Source of the DNA: Zeus faber
Lineage: Eukaryota > Chordata > Actinopteri > Zeiformes > Zeidae
Direction: 5' to 3'
Assembly: GCA_960531495.1 (NCBI GenBank)
Contig: OY482855.1
Span: 1,116,001 to 1,180,000 of the forward strand
Length of the DNA: 64,000 nt
In this document: piece after piece, positions 21,501-36,404 of the stretch
Layout: the number at the start of each line of letters is the position of its first letter
Position numbering within the stretch: the first letter of the stretch is position 1
Made by a program: the position numbers and the translations under genes
The notes under the pieces: model-generated
What the model was told of the DNA's origin: nothing
Databases searched by the model: none
Seen by the model: only the letters and a program-made list of their open reading frames with translations

Positions 21501-24500
21501 GAATGAAAGAAAGAATGATTGAAAGATTGAAAGAAAGAATGAAAGATTGAAAGAAAGAATATAAGAACGATTGAAAGAAAGATTGAAAGTAAGATTGAAA
21601 GTTTGAAAGAAAGATTGAAAGAAAAATTGAAAGAAAGATTGAAAGACTGAAGGAAAGAATGAGTGAAAGATTGAAAGAAAGATTAAAAGAAAAAAAGATT
21701 GAAAGTATTAAAGACTGAAAAAAATATTGAAAGAAAGATTGAAAGATTGAAAGATAGAATGAAAGAAAGATTGAAAGATTGAAAGATTGAAAGAAAGAAT
21801 GAAAGAAAGATTGAAAGACTGAAAAAAATATTGAAAGAAAGATTGAAAGATTGAAAGATAGAATTAAAGAAAGATTGAAAGATTGAAAGATTGAAAGAAA
21901 GAATGAAAGAAAGATTGAAAGACTGAAAGAAAGAATGAAAGAAAGATTGAAAGTGCAAAAGAAAGAATGAAAGAATTACAGAAAGATTGAAAGAAATATT
22001 GAAAGAAAGAATGAAAGAAAGATTGAAAGATTGAAAGAAAGATTGAAAGAAAGATTGAATGTTTGAAAGAAAGATTGAAAGAAAGATTTAAAGAAAGATT
22101 GAAAGATTGAAAGAAAGATTGAAAGATAGATTTAAAGAAAGATTGAAAGACTGAAAGAAAGATTGAAAGAAAGAAAGATTTATAGAAAGAATGAAAGAAA
22201 GATTGAAAAAAGAAAGATAGATTGAAAGAAAGATTGAAAGATTGAAAGAAAGAATGAAAGAAAGATTTAAAAAAAGATTGAAAAAAAGAAAGATTGAAAG
22301 AAAGATTGAAAGACAGATTGAAAGACTGAAGGAAAGAATGAAAGAAAGATGGAAAGAAAGATGGAAAGAAAGATTGAAAGAAAGAAAGATTGAAAGAAAT
22401 ATTGAAAGAAAGATTGAAAGTTTGAAAGAAAGAATGAAAGAAAGATTGAAAGATTGAAAGAAAGAATGAAAGAAAGATTGAACGAAAGATGGAAAGAAAG
22501 ATTGAAAGAAAGAAAGATTGAAAGAAATAATGAAAGAAAGATTGAACGATTGGAAGAAATTTTGAAAGATAGAAAAATTGAAAGTAGGAAAGATTGAAAG
22601 AAAGAATGAAAGAAAGATTGAAAGATTGAAAGAAAGAATGAAAGAAAGATTGAAAGATTGAAATATTGAAAGAAAGAATGAAAAAAAGATTGAAAGACTG
22701 AAAGAAAGAATGAAAGAAACATTGAAAGATTAAACAATTGAAATAAAGTTTGCAAGAAAGTTTGAAAAAAGAAAGATTGAAAGAAAGAATGAAAGAAAGA
22801 TTGAAAGATAGATGGATAGAAAGATTGAAGGAAAGAAAGATTGAAAGAATAACAAAAGAAAGATTGAAAGATTGGAATAAATATTGAAAGATAGAAAAAT
22901 TGAAAGTAAGAAAGATTGAAAGAAAGAATTAAAGAAAGATTGAAAGATTGAAAAAAAGAATGAAAGAAAGATTGAAATATTGAAAGAAAGAATTAAAGAA
23001 AGATTGAAAGAAAGATTGAATGATTGAAAGATTGAAATAAAGATTGAAAGTTTGAAAGAAAGATTCAAAGAAAGAAAGATTGAAAGAAATATTGAAAGAA
23101 AGATTGAAAGATTGAAAGAAAGATTGAAAGAAAGAATGAAAGAAAGATTGAAAGATGGAAATAAAGAATGAAAGAAAGATTGAAAGATTGAAAGATTGAA
23201 ATAAAGAATGAAAGTTTGAAAGAAAGATTGAAAGAAAGATTTAAAAAAAGAAAGATTGAAAGTAAGAAAGATTGAAAGACATATTGAAAGAAAGATTGAA
23301 AGATTGAAAGAAAGATTGAAAGAAAGAATGAAAGAAATATTGAAAGAAAGATTGAAAGAAAGATTGAAAGACTGAAGGAAAGAATGAAAGAAAGATTGAA
23401 AGAAAGATTGAAAGAAAGAAAGATTGAAAGAATGAATGATTGAAAGATTGAATGATTGAAAGATTGAAAGAAAGATTGAAAGAAAGATTGAAAGAAAGAT
23501 TGAAAGAAAGATTGAACGACTGAAAGATTGAAAGAAAGATTGAAAGTTTGAAAGAGAGATTGAAAGACTGAAAGATAGATTGAAAGATTGAAGATTGAAA
23601 GATTGAAAGAAAGATTGAAAGAAAGATTGAACGACAGAAAGATTGAAAGAAAGATTGAAAGTTTGAAAGAAAGATTGAAAGACTGAAAGAAATAATGAAA
23701 GAAAGATTGAAAGACTGAAAGAAATAATGAAAGAAAGATTGAAAGAAAGAATGAAAGAAAGATTGAAAGAAAGATGGATAGAAAGATTGAAAGAAAGAAA
23801 GATTGAAAGAAATAACAAAAGAAAGATTGAAAGAAATAATGAAAGAAAGATTGAACGATTGGAAGAAATATTGAAAGATAGAAAAATTGAAAGTAAGAAA
23901 GATTGAAAGAAAGAATGAAAGAAAGATTGAAAGATTGAAAGAAAGAATGAAAGAAAGATTGAAAGATTGAAATATTGAAAGAAAGAATGAAAGAAAGACT
24001 GAAAGATTGAAAGACAGATTGAAAGAAAGATTGAAAGATTGAAATATTTAAAGAAAGATTGAAAGAAAGAATGAAAGAACAATTGAAAGAAAGAATGAAA
24101 GAATGAAAGAAAAATTGAAAGATTGAAAGAAAGAATGAAAGAACGATTGAAAGATTGAAAGATTGAAAGATTGAAAGAAAGAATGAAAGAAAGATTGAAA
24201 GAAAGATGGAAAGAAAGATTGAAAGAAAGAAAGATTGAAAGAAATAATAAAAGAAAGATTGAACGATTGGAAGAAATATTGAAAGATAGAAAAATTGAAA
24301 GTAAGAAAGATCAAAAGAAAGAATGAAAGAAAGATTGAAAGATTGACAGAAAGAATGACGGAAAGATTGAAAGATTGAAATATTGAAAGAAAGAATGAAA
24401 AAAAGATTGAAAGACTGAAAGAAATATTGAAAGAAAGATTGAACGATTGAAAGATTGAAATAAAGATTGAAAGTTTGAAAGAAAGATTGAAAGAACGATT

Positions 24501-26240
24501 CAAAGAAAGAAAGATTGAAAGAAATATTGAAAGAAAGATTGAAAGATTGAAAGAAAGATTGAAAGAAAGAATGAAAGAAAGATTGAAAGATTGAAATAAA
24601 GAATGAAAGAAAGATTGAAAGATTGAAAGATTGAAATAAAGAATGAAAGTTTGAAAGAAAGATTGAAAGAAAGATTTAAAAAAAGAAAGATTGAAAGTAA
24701 GAAAGATTGAAAGACATATTGAAAGAAAGATTGAAAGATTGAAAGAAAGATTGAAAGAAAGAATGAAAGAAAGATTGAAAGAAAGATTGAAAGACTGAAG
24801 GAAAGAATGAAAGAAAGATTGAAAGAAAGATTGAAAGAAAGAAAGATTGAAAGAATGAATGATTGAAAGATTGAATGATTGAAAGATTGAATGATTGAAA
24901 GATTGAAAGAAAGATTGAAAGAAAGATTGAAAGAAAGATTGAACGACTGAAAGATTGAAAGAAAGATTGAAAGTTTGAAAGAGAGATTGAAAGACTGAAA
25001 GATAGATTGAAAGATTGAAGATTGAAAGATTGAAAGAAAGATTGAAAGAAAGATTGAACGACTGAAAGATTGAAAGAAAGATTGAAAGTTTGAAAGAAAG
25101 ATTGAAAGACTGAAAGAAATAATGAAAGAAAGATTGAAAGAAAGAATGAAAGAAAGATTGAAAGAAAGAATGAAAGAAAGATTGAAAGAAAGATGGATAG
25201 AAAGATTGAAAGAAAGAAAGATTGAAAGAAATAACAAAAGAAAGATTGAAAGAAATAATGAAAGAAAGATTGAACGATTGGAAGAAATATTGAAAGATAG
25301 AAAAATTGAAAGTAAGAAAGATTGAAAGAAAGAATGAAAGAAAGATTGAAAGATTGAAAGAAAGAATGAAAGAAAGATTGAAAGATTGAAATATTGAAAG
25401 AAAGAATGAAAGAAAGACTGAAAGATTGAAAGAAAGATTGAAAGAAAGATTGAAAGATTGAAATATTTAAAGAAAGATTGAAAGAAAGAATGAAAGAACA
25501 ATTGAAAGAAAGAATGAAAGAAAAATTGAAAGATTGAAAGAAAGAATGAAAGAACGATTGAAAGATTGAAAGATTGAAAGATTGAAAGAAAGAATGAAAG
25601 AAAGATTGAAAGAAAGATGGAAAGAAAGATTGAAAGAAAGAAAGATTGAAAGAAATAATAAAAGAAAGATTGAACGATTGGAAGAAATTTTGAAAGATAG
25701 AAAAATTGAAAGTAAGAAAGATTGAAAGAAAGAATGAAAGATTGACAGAAAGAATGACAGAAAGATTGAAAGATTGAAATATTGAAAGAAAGAATGAAAA
25801 AAAGATTGAAAGACTGAAAGAAAGAATGAAAGAAAGATTGAAAGATTAAACAATTGAAAGAAAGTTTGCAAGAAAGATTGAAAAAAGAAAGATTGAAAGA
25901 AAGAATGAAAAAAAGATTGATAGATAGATGGATAGAAAGATTGAAAGAAAGAAAGATTGAAAGAATAACAAAAGAAAGATTGAAAGATTGGAAGAAATAT
26001 TGAAAGATAGAAAAATTGAAAGTAAGAAAGATTGAAAGAAAAAATTAAAGAAAGATTGAAAGATTGAAAGAAAGAATGAAAGAAAGGTTGAAAGATTGAA
26101 ATATTGAAAGAAAGAATGAAAGAAAGATTGAAAGATTGAAAGAAAAATTGAAAGAAAGATTGAAAGATTGAAAGATTGAAATAAAGATTGAAAGTTTGAA
26201 AGAAAGATTGAAAGAAAGATTTAAAGAAAGAAAGATTGAA
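17504..26240. repeat. 8.74-kb tandem duplication unit, copy 1
   Basis: Sequence from 17,504 reappears at 26,241 with an offset of 8737 bp; 17,656-18,216 corresponds to 26,393-26,953 and 20,124-20,510 to 28,861-29,247. The offset rises to 8749 after about 21,345 (12 bp missing here relative to copy 2) and falls to 8717 after about 24,600 (32 extra bp here). Otherwise the copies look almost identical, so the duplication is recent. The breakpoint lies in GAAAGAAATATT, which is shared by both ends of the unit. Confidence 0.9.
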
Positions 26241-29200
26241 AGAAATATTTAAAGAAAGATTGAAAGATTGAAAGAAAGAATGAAATAACGATTGAAAGAA
26301 AGAATGAAAGAATGATAGAAAGATTGAAAGATTGAAAGAAAGATTGAATGTTTGAAAGAAAGATTGAAAGTATTAAAGATCGAAAGAAATATTTAAAGAA
26401 AGATTGAAAGATTGAAAGAAAGAATGAAATAACGATTGCAAGAAAGAATGAAAGAATGAAAGAAAAATTGAAAGATTGAAAGAAATATTGAAAGAAAGAG
26501 AGATTGAAAGATTACAAGATTGAAAGAAAGATTGAAAGTGATGAAGTTTGAAAGAAAGAATGAAGGAAAAACTGAAAGATTGAAATACTGAAAGAATGAA
26601 TGAAAGATTGATTGAAAGATTGAATGAAAAAATGAAAAACTTAAAGAAAGATTGAAAGAAATATTGAAAGATAGATTGAAAGATTGAAAGAAAGAAAGAT
26701 TGAAAGAAAGAATGAAAGAAAGATTGTAAGAAAGAATGAAAGTAAGAAAGAAAGATTGAAATATTGAAAGAAATATTGAAAGAAAGAAAGATTGAGCTAA
26801 GAACGATTGAAAGAAAGATTGAAAGAAAGATTGAAAGCTTGAAAGAAAGATTGAAAGAAAGATTTTAAGAAAGGTTGAAAGACTGAAAAAAAGAATGAAA
26901 GATTGAAAGAAAGAATGAAAGAATGGAAGAAAGATTGAAAGATTGAAAGACATATTGAAAGAAAGAGAGAATGAAAATAAGAAAGATTGAAAGAAAGATT
27001 GAAAGTAATAAAGATTGAAAGAAATAACAAAAGAAAGATTGAAAGAAAGAATGAAAGAAAGATTGAACGATTGGAAGAAATTTTGAAAGATAGAAAAATT
27101 TAAAGTAAGAAAGATTGAAAGAAAGAATGAAAGAAAGATTGAAAGATTGAAAGATTGAAAGGAAGATTGAATGTTTGAAAGAAAGATTGAAAGTATTAAA
27201 GATCGAAAGAAATATTTAAAGAAAGATTGAAAGATTGAAAGAAAAAATGAAAAACTTAAAGAAAGATTGAAAGAAATATTGAAAGACAGATTGAAAGATT
27301 GAAAGAAAGAAAGATTGAAAGAAAGAATGAAAGAAAGATTGTAAGAAAGAATGAAATATTGAAAGAAAGAATGAAAGAAAGACTGAAAAAAACAAAGAAA
27401 GATTGAAAGAAATAAAGATTTAAAGAAAAAAAGATTTAAAGAAAGATTGAAAGACTAAAAGTAAGAATGAAAAAAAAGATTGAAAGAAAGATTGAAAAAA
27501 GAAAGAAAGATTGAAAGAAAGATTAAAAGAAAGAATGAAAGTTTGAAAGAAAGATTGAAAGAAAGATTGAAAGAAAGATTGAAAGACTGAAAGAAAAAAT
27601 GAAAGAAAGATTAAAAGAGAGATTGAAAGATTGAAAGATTGAAAGAAGGAATGAAAGAAAGATTGAATGATTGAAAGATTGAAATAAAGAATGAAAGATT
27701 GAAAGTAAGAATAAAAGAACGATTGAAAGAAAGAATGAAAGAATGAAAGAAAGATTGAAAGATTGAAAGAATATTGAAAGAAAGAGAGAATGAAAGTAAG
27801 AACAATTGAAAGAAAGATTGAAAGTAAAAAAGATTGAAAGAAAGAATGAAAGAAAAATTGAAAGATTGAAAGATTGAAAGAAAGATTTAAAGAAAGATTT
27901 AAAGAAAGATTGAAAGACTGGAAGAAAGAATGAATAAAAGAATTAAAGAAAGATTGAAAGATTGAAAGATTGAAAGATTGAAAGAAAGATTGAAAAAAGA
28001 ATGATTGAAAGAAAGAAAGATTTAAAGAATGAAAGATTTAAAGAAAGATTGAAAGACTAAAAGTAAGAATGAAAAAAAAGAATGAAAGCAAGATTGAAAG
28101 ATTGAAAGATTGAAGGAAAGAATGAAAGATTGAAAGAAAGAATGAAAGAATGAAAGATAGATTGAAAGACTGAAAGAAATATTGAAAGAAGGAGAGAATG
28201 AAAGTAAGAAAGATTGAATGAAAAATTGAAAGATTGAAAGATTGAAAGATTGAAAGATTGAAAGAAATACTGAAAGAAAGAAAGAAAGATTGAAAGTAAG
28301 AACGATTGAAAGAAAGCTTGAAACGAAAGATTGAAAGAAAGAATGAAAGAAAGATTGAAAGATTGAACGATTGAAAGACAGAATGAAAGATTGAAAGAAA
28401 GAATAAAAGAACGATTGAAAGAAAGAATGAAAGAATGAAAGAAAGATTGAAAGATTGAAAGAATATTGAAAGAAAGAGAGAATGAAAGTAAGAAAGATTG
28501 AAAGAAAGATTGAAAGTAAAAAAGATTGAAAGAAAGAATGAAAGAAAAATTGAAAGATTGAAAGATTGAAAGAAAGATTTAAAGAAAGATTTAAAGAAAG
28601 ATTGAAAGACTGAAAGAAAGAATGAATAAAAGAATTAAAGAAAGATTGAAAGATCGAAAGATTGAAAGATTAAAAGAAAGATTGAAAAAAGAATGATTGA
28701 AAGAAAGAAAGATTTAAAGAATGAAAGATTTAAAGAAAGATTGAAAGACTAAAAGTAAGAATGAAAGAAAGAGAGAATGAAAGTAAGAAAGATGGAAAGA
28801 AAAATTGAAAGATTGAAAGATTGAAAGAAAGAATTAAAGAAAGATTGAAGAAAGAAAGATTTAAAGAAAAAAAGATTTAAAGAAAGATGGAAAGACTAAA
28901 AGTAAGAATGAAAAAAAAGATTGAAAGAAAGATTGAAAAAAGAAAGAAAGATTGAAAGAAAGATTGAAAGAAAGATTGAAAGAAAGAATGAAAGTTTGAA
29001 AGAAAGATTGAAAGAAAGATTGAAAGACTGAAAGAAAAAATGAAAGAAAGATTAAAAGAGAGATTGAAAGATTGAAAGATTGAAAGAAAGAATGAAAGAT
29101 TGAAAGAAAGAATGAAAGAATGAATGAAAGATTAAAAGATTGAAAGAAATATTGAAAAAAAGAAAGATTGAAAGTAAGAAAAATTGAAAGAATGAATGAA

Positions 29201-32200
29201 AGAAACAAAAAAAGACTGATAAAAAGAAAGAAAGTTTGAGAGATCAAAATATTTAAAGAAAGAAAGATTGAAAGAAAGGTTGAAAGATAGAATGAAAGAA
29301 AGATTGAAAGTTGTAAAGAAAGATTGAAAGAAAGATTGAAAGAAAGATTGAAAGACTAAAAAAAAGAATGAAAGAAAGATTGAAAGGTTGAAAGAAAGAA
29401 TGAAAGAATGAAAGAAAGATTGAAAGATTGAAAGAAAGATTGGAAGAAAGAATGAAAGTATGAAAGAAAGATTGAAAGATCGAAGGAAAGATTGAAAGAA
29501 CGATTGAAAGAATGAAAGAAAGATTGAAAGCTTGAAAGAAAGATTGAAAGAAAGATTTTAAGAAAGGTTGAAAGACTGAAAGAAAGAATTAAAGAAAGAA
29601 TGATTGAAAGATTGAAAGAAAGAATGAAAGATTGAAAGAAAGAATATAAGAACGATTGAAAGAAAGATTGAAAGTAAGATTGAAAGTTTGAAAGAAAGAT
29701 TGAAAGAAAAATTGAAAGAAAGATTGAAAGACTGAAGGAAAGAATGAGTGAAAGATTGAAAGAAAGATTAAAAGAAAAAAAGATTGAAAGTATTAAAGAC
29801 TGAAAAAAATATTGAAAGAAAGATTGAAAGATTGAAAGATAGAATGAAAGAAAGATTGAAAGATTGAAAGATTGAAAGAAAGAATTAAAGAAAGATTGAA
29901 AGACTGAAAAAAATATTGAAAGAAAGATTGAAAGATTGAAAGATAGAATGAAAGAAAGATTGAAAGATTGAAAGATTGAAAGAAAGAATGAAAGAAAGAT
30001 TGAAAGACTGAAAGAAAGAATGAAAGAAAGATTGAAAGTGCGAAAGAAAGAATGAAAGAATTAAAGAAAGATTGAAAGAAATATTGAAAGAAAGAATGAA
30101 AGATTGAAAGAAAGAATGAAAGTAATAAAGATTAAAAGAAGGAATGAAGGAAAAATTGAATGTTTGAAAGACTGAAAGAATGAATGAAAGAAAGCTTGAA
30201 AGAAAGATTGAAAGAAAGATTTTAAGAAAGGTTGAAAGAATGAAAGAAAGAATGAAAGAAAGAATGATTGAAAGATTGAAAGAAAGAATGAAAGATTGAA
30301 AGAAAGAATATAAGAACGATTGAAAGAAAGATTGAAAGTAAGATTGAAAGTTTGAAAGAAAGATTGAAAGAAAAATTGAAAGAAAGATTGAAAGACTGAA
30401 GGAAAGAATGAGTGAAAGATTGAAAGAAAGATTAAAAGAAAAAAAGATTGAAAGTATTAAAGACTGAAAAAAATATTGAAAGAAAGATTGAAAGATTGAA
30501 AGATAGAATGAAAGAAAGATTGAAAGATTGAAAGATTGAAAGAAAGAATGAAAGAAAGATTGAAAGACTGAAAAAAATATTGAAAGAAAGATTGAAAGAT
30601 TGAAAGATAGAATTAAAGAAAGATTGAAAGATTGAAAGATTGAAAGAAAGAATGAAAGAAAGATTGAAAGACTGAAAGAAAGAATGAAAGAAAGATTGAA
30701 AGTGCAAAAGAAAGAATGAAAGAATTACAGAAAGATTGAAAGAAATATTGAAAGAAAGAATGAAAGAAAGATTGAAAGATTGAAAGAAAGATTGAAAGAA
30801 AGATTGAATGTTTGAAAGAAAGATTGAAAGAAAGATTTAAAGAAAGATTGAAAGATTGAAAGAAAGATTGAAAGATAGATTTAAAGAAAGATTGAAAGAC
30901 TGAAAGAAAGATTGAAAGAAAGAAAGATTTATAGAAAGAATGAAAGAAAGATTGAAAAAAGAAAGATAGATTGAAAGAAAGATTGAAAGATTGAAAGAAA
31001 GAATGAAAGAAAGATTTAAAAAAAGATTGAAAAAAAGAAAGATTGAAAGAAAGATTGAAAGACAGATTGAAAGACTGAAGGAAAGAATGAAAGAAAGATG
31101 GAAAGAAAGATGGAAAGAAAGATTGAAAGAAAGAAAGATTGAAAGAAATATTGAAAGAAAGATTGAAAGTTTGAAAGAAAGAATGAAAGAAAGATTGAAA
31201 GATTGAAAGAAAGAATGAAAGAAAGATTGAACGAAAGATGGAAAGAAAGATTGAAAGAAAGAAAGATTGAAAGAAATAATGAAAGAAAGATTGAACGATT
31301 GGAAGAAATTTTGAAAGATAGAAAAATTGAAAGTAGGAAAGATTGAAAGAAAGAATGAAAGAAAGATTGAAAGATTGAAAGAAAGAATGAAAGAAAGATT
31401 GAAAGATTGAAATATTGAAAGAAAGAATGAAAAAAAGATTGAAAGACTGAAAGAAAGAATGAAAGAAACATTGAAAGATTAAACAATTGAAATAAAGTTT
31501 GCAAGAAAGTTTGAAAAAAGAAAGATTGAAAGAAAGAATGAAAGAAAGATTGAAAGATAGATGGATAGAAAGATTGAAGGAAAGAAAGATTGAAAGAATA
31601 ACAAAAGAAAGATTGAAAGATTGGAATAAATATTGAAAGATAGAAAAATTGAAAGTAAGAAAGATTGAAAGAAAGAATTAAAGAAAGATTGAAAGATTGA
31701 AAAAAAGAATGAAAGAAAGATTGAAATATTGAAAGAAAGAATTAAAGAAAGATTGAAAGAAAGATTGAATGATTGAAAGATTGAAATAAAGATTGAAAGT
31801 TTGAAAGAAAGATTCAAAGAAAGAAAGATTGAAAGAAATATTGAAAGAAAGATTGAAAGATTGAAAGAAAGATTGAAAGAAAGAATGAAAGAAAGATTGA
31901 AAGATGGAAATAAAGAATGAAAGAAAGATTGAAAGATTGAAAGATTGAAATAAAGAATGAAAGTTTGAAAGAAAGATTGAAAGAAAGATTTAAAAAAAGA
32001 AAGATTGAAAGTAAGAAAGATTGAAAGACATATTGAAAGAAAGATTGAAAGATTGAAAGAAAGATTGAAAGAAAGAATGAAAGAAATATTGAAAGAAAGA
32101 TTGAAAGAAAGATTGAAAGACTGAAGGAAAGAATGAAAGAAAGATTGAAAGAAAGATTGAAAGAAAGAAAGATTGAAAGAATGAATGATTGAAAGATTGA

Positions 32201-34957
32201 ATGATTGAAAGATTGAAAGAAAGATTGAAAGAAAGATTGAAAGAAAGATTGAAAGAAAGATTGAACGACTGAAAGATTGAAAGAAAGATTGAAAGTTTGA
32301 AAGAGAGATTGAAAGACTGAAAGATAGATTGAAAGATTGAAGATTGAAAGATTGAAAGAAAGATTGAAAGAAAGATTGAACGACAGAAAGATTGAAAGAA
32401 AGATTGAAAGTTTGAAAGAAAGATTGAAAGACTGAAAGAAATAATGAAAGAAAGATTGAAAGACTGAAAGAAATAATGAAAGAAAGATTGAAAGAAAGAA
32501 TGAAAGAAAGATTGAAAGAAAGATGGATAGAAAGATTGAAAGAAAGAAAGATTGAAAGAAATAACAAAAGAAAGATTGAAAGAAATAATGAAAGAAAGAT
32601 TGAACGATTGGAAGAAATATTGAAAGATAGAAAAATTGAAAGTAAGAAAGATTGAAAGAAAGAATGAAAGAAAGATTGAAAGATTGAAAGAAAGAATGAA
32701 AGAAAGATTGAAAGATTGAAATATTGAAAGAAAGAATGAAAGAAAGACTGAAAGATTGAAAGACAGATTGAAAGAAAGATTGAAAGATTGAAATATTTAA
32801 AGAAAGATTGAAAGAAAGAATGAAAGAACAATTGAAAGAAAGAATGAAAGAATGAAAGAAAAATTGAAAGATTGAAAGAAAGAATGAAAGAACGATTGAA
32901 AGATTGAAAGATTGAAAGATTGAAAGAAAGAATGAAAGAAAGATTGAAAGAAAGATGGAAAGAAAGATTGAAAGAAAGAAAGATTGAAAGAAATAATAAA
33001 AGAAAGATTGAACGATTGGAAGAAATATTGAAAGATAGAAAAATTGAAAGTAAGAAAGATCAAAAGAAAGAATGAAAGAAAGATTGAAAGATTGACAGAA
33101 AGAATGACGGAAAGATTGAAAGATTGAAATATTGAAAGAAAGAATGAAAAAAAGATTGAAAGACTGAAAGAAATATTGAAAGAAAGATTGAACGATTGAA
33201 AGATTGAAATAAAGATTGAAAGTTTGAAAGAAAGATTGAAAGAACGATTCAAAGAAAGAAAGATTGAAAGAAATATTGAAAGAAAGATTGAAAGATTGAA
33301 AGAAAGATTGAAAGAAAGAATGAAAGAAAGATTGAAAGATTGAAAGATTGAAATAAAGAATGAAAGTTTGAAAGAAAGATTGAAAGAAAGATTTAAAAAA
33401 AGAAAGATTGAAAGTAAGAAAGATTGAAAGACATATTGAAAGAAAGATTGAAAGATTGAAAGAAAGATTGAAAGAAAGAATGAAAGAAAGATTGAAAGAA
33501 AGATTGAAAGACTGAAGGAAAGAATGAAAGAAAGATTGAAAGAAAGATTGAAAGAAAGAAAGATTGAAAGAATGAATGATTGAAAGATTGAATGATTGAA
33601 AGATTGAATGATTGAAAGATTGAAAGAAAGATTGAAAGAAAGATTGAAAGAAAGATTGAACGACTGAAAGATTGAAAGAAAGATTGAAAGTTTGAAAGAG
33701 AGATTGAAAGACTGAAAGATAGATTGAAAGATTGAAGATTGAAAGATTGAAAGAAAGATTGAAAGAAAGATTGAACGACTGAAAGATTGAAAGAAAGATT
33801 GAAAGTTTGAAAGAAAGATTGAAAGACTGAAAGAAATAATGAAAGAAAGATTGAAAGAAAGAATGAAAGAAAGATTGAAAGAAAGAATGAAAGAAAGATT
33901 GAAAGAAAGATGGATAGAAAGATTGAAAGAAAGAAAGATTGAAAGAAATAACAAAAGAAAGATTGAAAGAAATAATGAAAGAAAGATTGAACGATTGGAA
34001 GAAATATTGAAAGATAGAAAAATTGAAAGTAAGAAAGATTGAAAGAAAGAATGAAAGAAAGATTGAAAGATTGAAAGAAAGAATGAAAGAAAGATTGAAA
34101 GATTGAAATATTGAAAGAAAGAATGAAAGAAAGACTGAAAGATTGAAAGAAAGATTGAAAGAAAGATTGAAAGATTGAAATATTTAAAGAAAGATTGAAA
34201 GAAAGAATGAAAGAACAATTGAAAGAAAGAATGAAAGAAAAATTGAAAGATTGAAAGAAAGAATGAAAGAACGATTGAAAGATTGAAAGATTGAAAGATT
34301 GAAAGAAAGAATGAAAGAAAGATTGAAAGAAAGATGGAAAGAAAGATTGAAAGAAAGAAAGATTGAAAGAAATAATAAAAGAAAGATTGAACGATTGGAA
34401 GAAATTTTGAAAGATAGAAAAATTGAAAGTAAGAAAGATTGAAAGAAAGAATGAAAGATTGACAGAAAGAATGACAGAAAGATTGAAAGATTGAAATATT
34501 GAAAGAAAGAATGAAAAAAAGATTGAAAGACTGAAAGAAAGAATGAAAGAAAGATTGAAAGATTAAACAATTGAAAGAAAGTTTGCAAGAAAGATTGAAA
34601 AAAGAAAGATTGAAAGAAAGAATGAAAAAAAGATTGATAGATAGATGGATAGAAAGATTGAAAGAAAGAAAGATTGAAAGAATAACAAAAGAAAGATTGA
34701 AAGATTGGAAGAAATATTGAAAGATAGAAAAATTGAAAGTAAGAAAGATTGAAAGAAAAAATTAAAGAAAGATTGAAAGATTGAAAGAAAGAATGAAAGA
34801 AAGGTTGAAAGATTGAAATATTGAAAGAAAGAATGAAAGAAAGATTGAAAGATTGAAAGAAAAATTGAAAGAAAGATTGAAAGATTGAAAGATTGAAATA
34901 AAGATTGAAAGTTTGAAAGAAAGATTGAAAGAAAGATTTAAAGAAAGAAAGATTGAA
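26241..34957. repeat. 8.72-kb tandem duplication unit, copy 2
   Basis: Directly abuts copy 1. It contains an additional ATATTGAAAGAA (12 bp) near 30,080 and lacks a 32-bp block near 33,340 relative to copy 1. Similarity to copy 1 ends at GAAAGAAATATT near 34,957, after which the sequence reads on with TGAAAG instead of TTAAAG. The 32-bp loss merges two minus-strand frames of copy 1 into one longer frame, which shows that these frames carry no coding constraint. Confidence 0.9.
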
Positions 34958-36404
34958 AGAAATATTGAAAGAAAGATTGAAAGATTGAAAGAAAGATTGA
35001 AAGAAAGAATGAAAGAAAGATTGAAAGATTGAAAGATTGAAATAAAGAATGAAAGTTTGAAAGAAAGATTGAAAGAAAGATTTTAAGAAAGAAAGATTGA
35101 AAGTAAGAAAGATTGAAAGAAATATTGAAAGAAAGATTGAAAGATTGAAAGAAAGATTGAAAGAAAGAATGAAAGAAAGATTGAAAGAAAGATTGAAAGA
35201 AAGATTGAAAGAAAGATTGAAAGACTGAAGGAAAGAATGAAAGAAAGATTGAAAGAAAGATTGAAAGATAGAAATATTGAAAGATTGAATGATTGAAAGA
35301 AAGACTGAAAGATAGATTGAAAGATTGAAGATTGAAAGATTGAAAGAAAGATTGAAAGAAAGATTGAACGACTGAAAGATTGAAAGAAAGATTGAAAGTT
35401 TGAAACAAATTTTCAAAGACTGAAAGAACGAATGAAAGAAAGATTGAAAGAAAGATTGAAAAAAGAAAGATTGAAAGAAAATTTGAAAGAAAGATTGAAA
35501 GAAGGAATGAAAGAAAGATTGAATGAAATATTGAAAGACAGAAAGATTGAAAGAAACAATGAAAGAAAGATTGAAAGATTAAAAGAAAGAATGAAAGAAA
35601 GATTGAAAAATTGAAAGATTGAAAGAAAGATTGAAAAAAAGATTGAAAGACTGGAAGAAAGAATGAAAGAAAGATTGAAAGATTCAACAAATGAAAGAAT
35701 GATTGCAAGAAAGATTAAAAAAAGAAAGATTGAAAGAAAATGTGAAAGTATGATTGAAGAAGGAATGAAAGAAAGATTGAATGAAAAATTGAAAGACAGA
35801 AAGATTGAAAGAAAGAATGAAAGAAAGATTGAAGGATTCAACAATTGAAAGAAAGATTGCAAGTAAGATTTAAAAAAGAAAGATTGAAAGAAAGAATGAA
35901 AGAATGAAAGAAAGATTGAAAGATTGAAAGAAAGAAAGATTGAAAGATTGAATGATTGAAAGAAAGACTGAAAGAAAGATTGACAGACTGAAAGAAAAAA
36001 TGAAAGAAAGATTGAAAGATTCAAAAATTGAAAGAAAGATTGCAAGAAAGATTGAAAAAAGAAAGATTGAAAGAAAGATTGACAGACTGAAATATTGAAA
36101 GAAAGAAAGATTGAAAGAAATTACAAAAGAAAGATTGAAAGAAAGAATGAAAGAAAGATAGATGGAAAGAAAGATTGAAAGAAATAAAGATAGAAAAATT
36201 GAAAGTAAGAAAGAATGAAAGAAAGATTGAAAGATTGAAATATTGAAAGAAAGAATGAAAGAAAGATTGAAAGATGAAAGAAAGATTGAAAGATTGAAAG
36301 ATTGAAAGATTGAAATAAAGATTAAAAGTTTGAAAGAAAGATTGAAAGAAAGATTTAAAGAAAGAAAGATTGAAAGTAAGAAAGATTGAAAGAAATATTG
36401 AAAG
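34958..36404. repeat. Array segment between long duplications
   Basis: Tetranucleotide-phased repeat continues. It contains the GATTGAAGATTG landmark near 35,323 and an unusual divergent patch near 35,735-35,765 (GAAAATGTGAAAGTATG). Nothing gene-like is seen. Confidence 0.75.
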
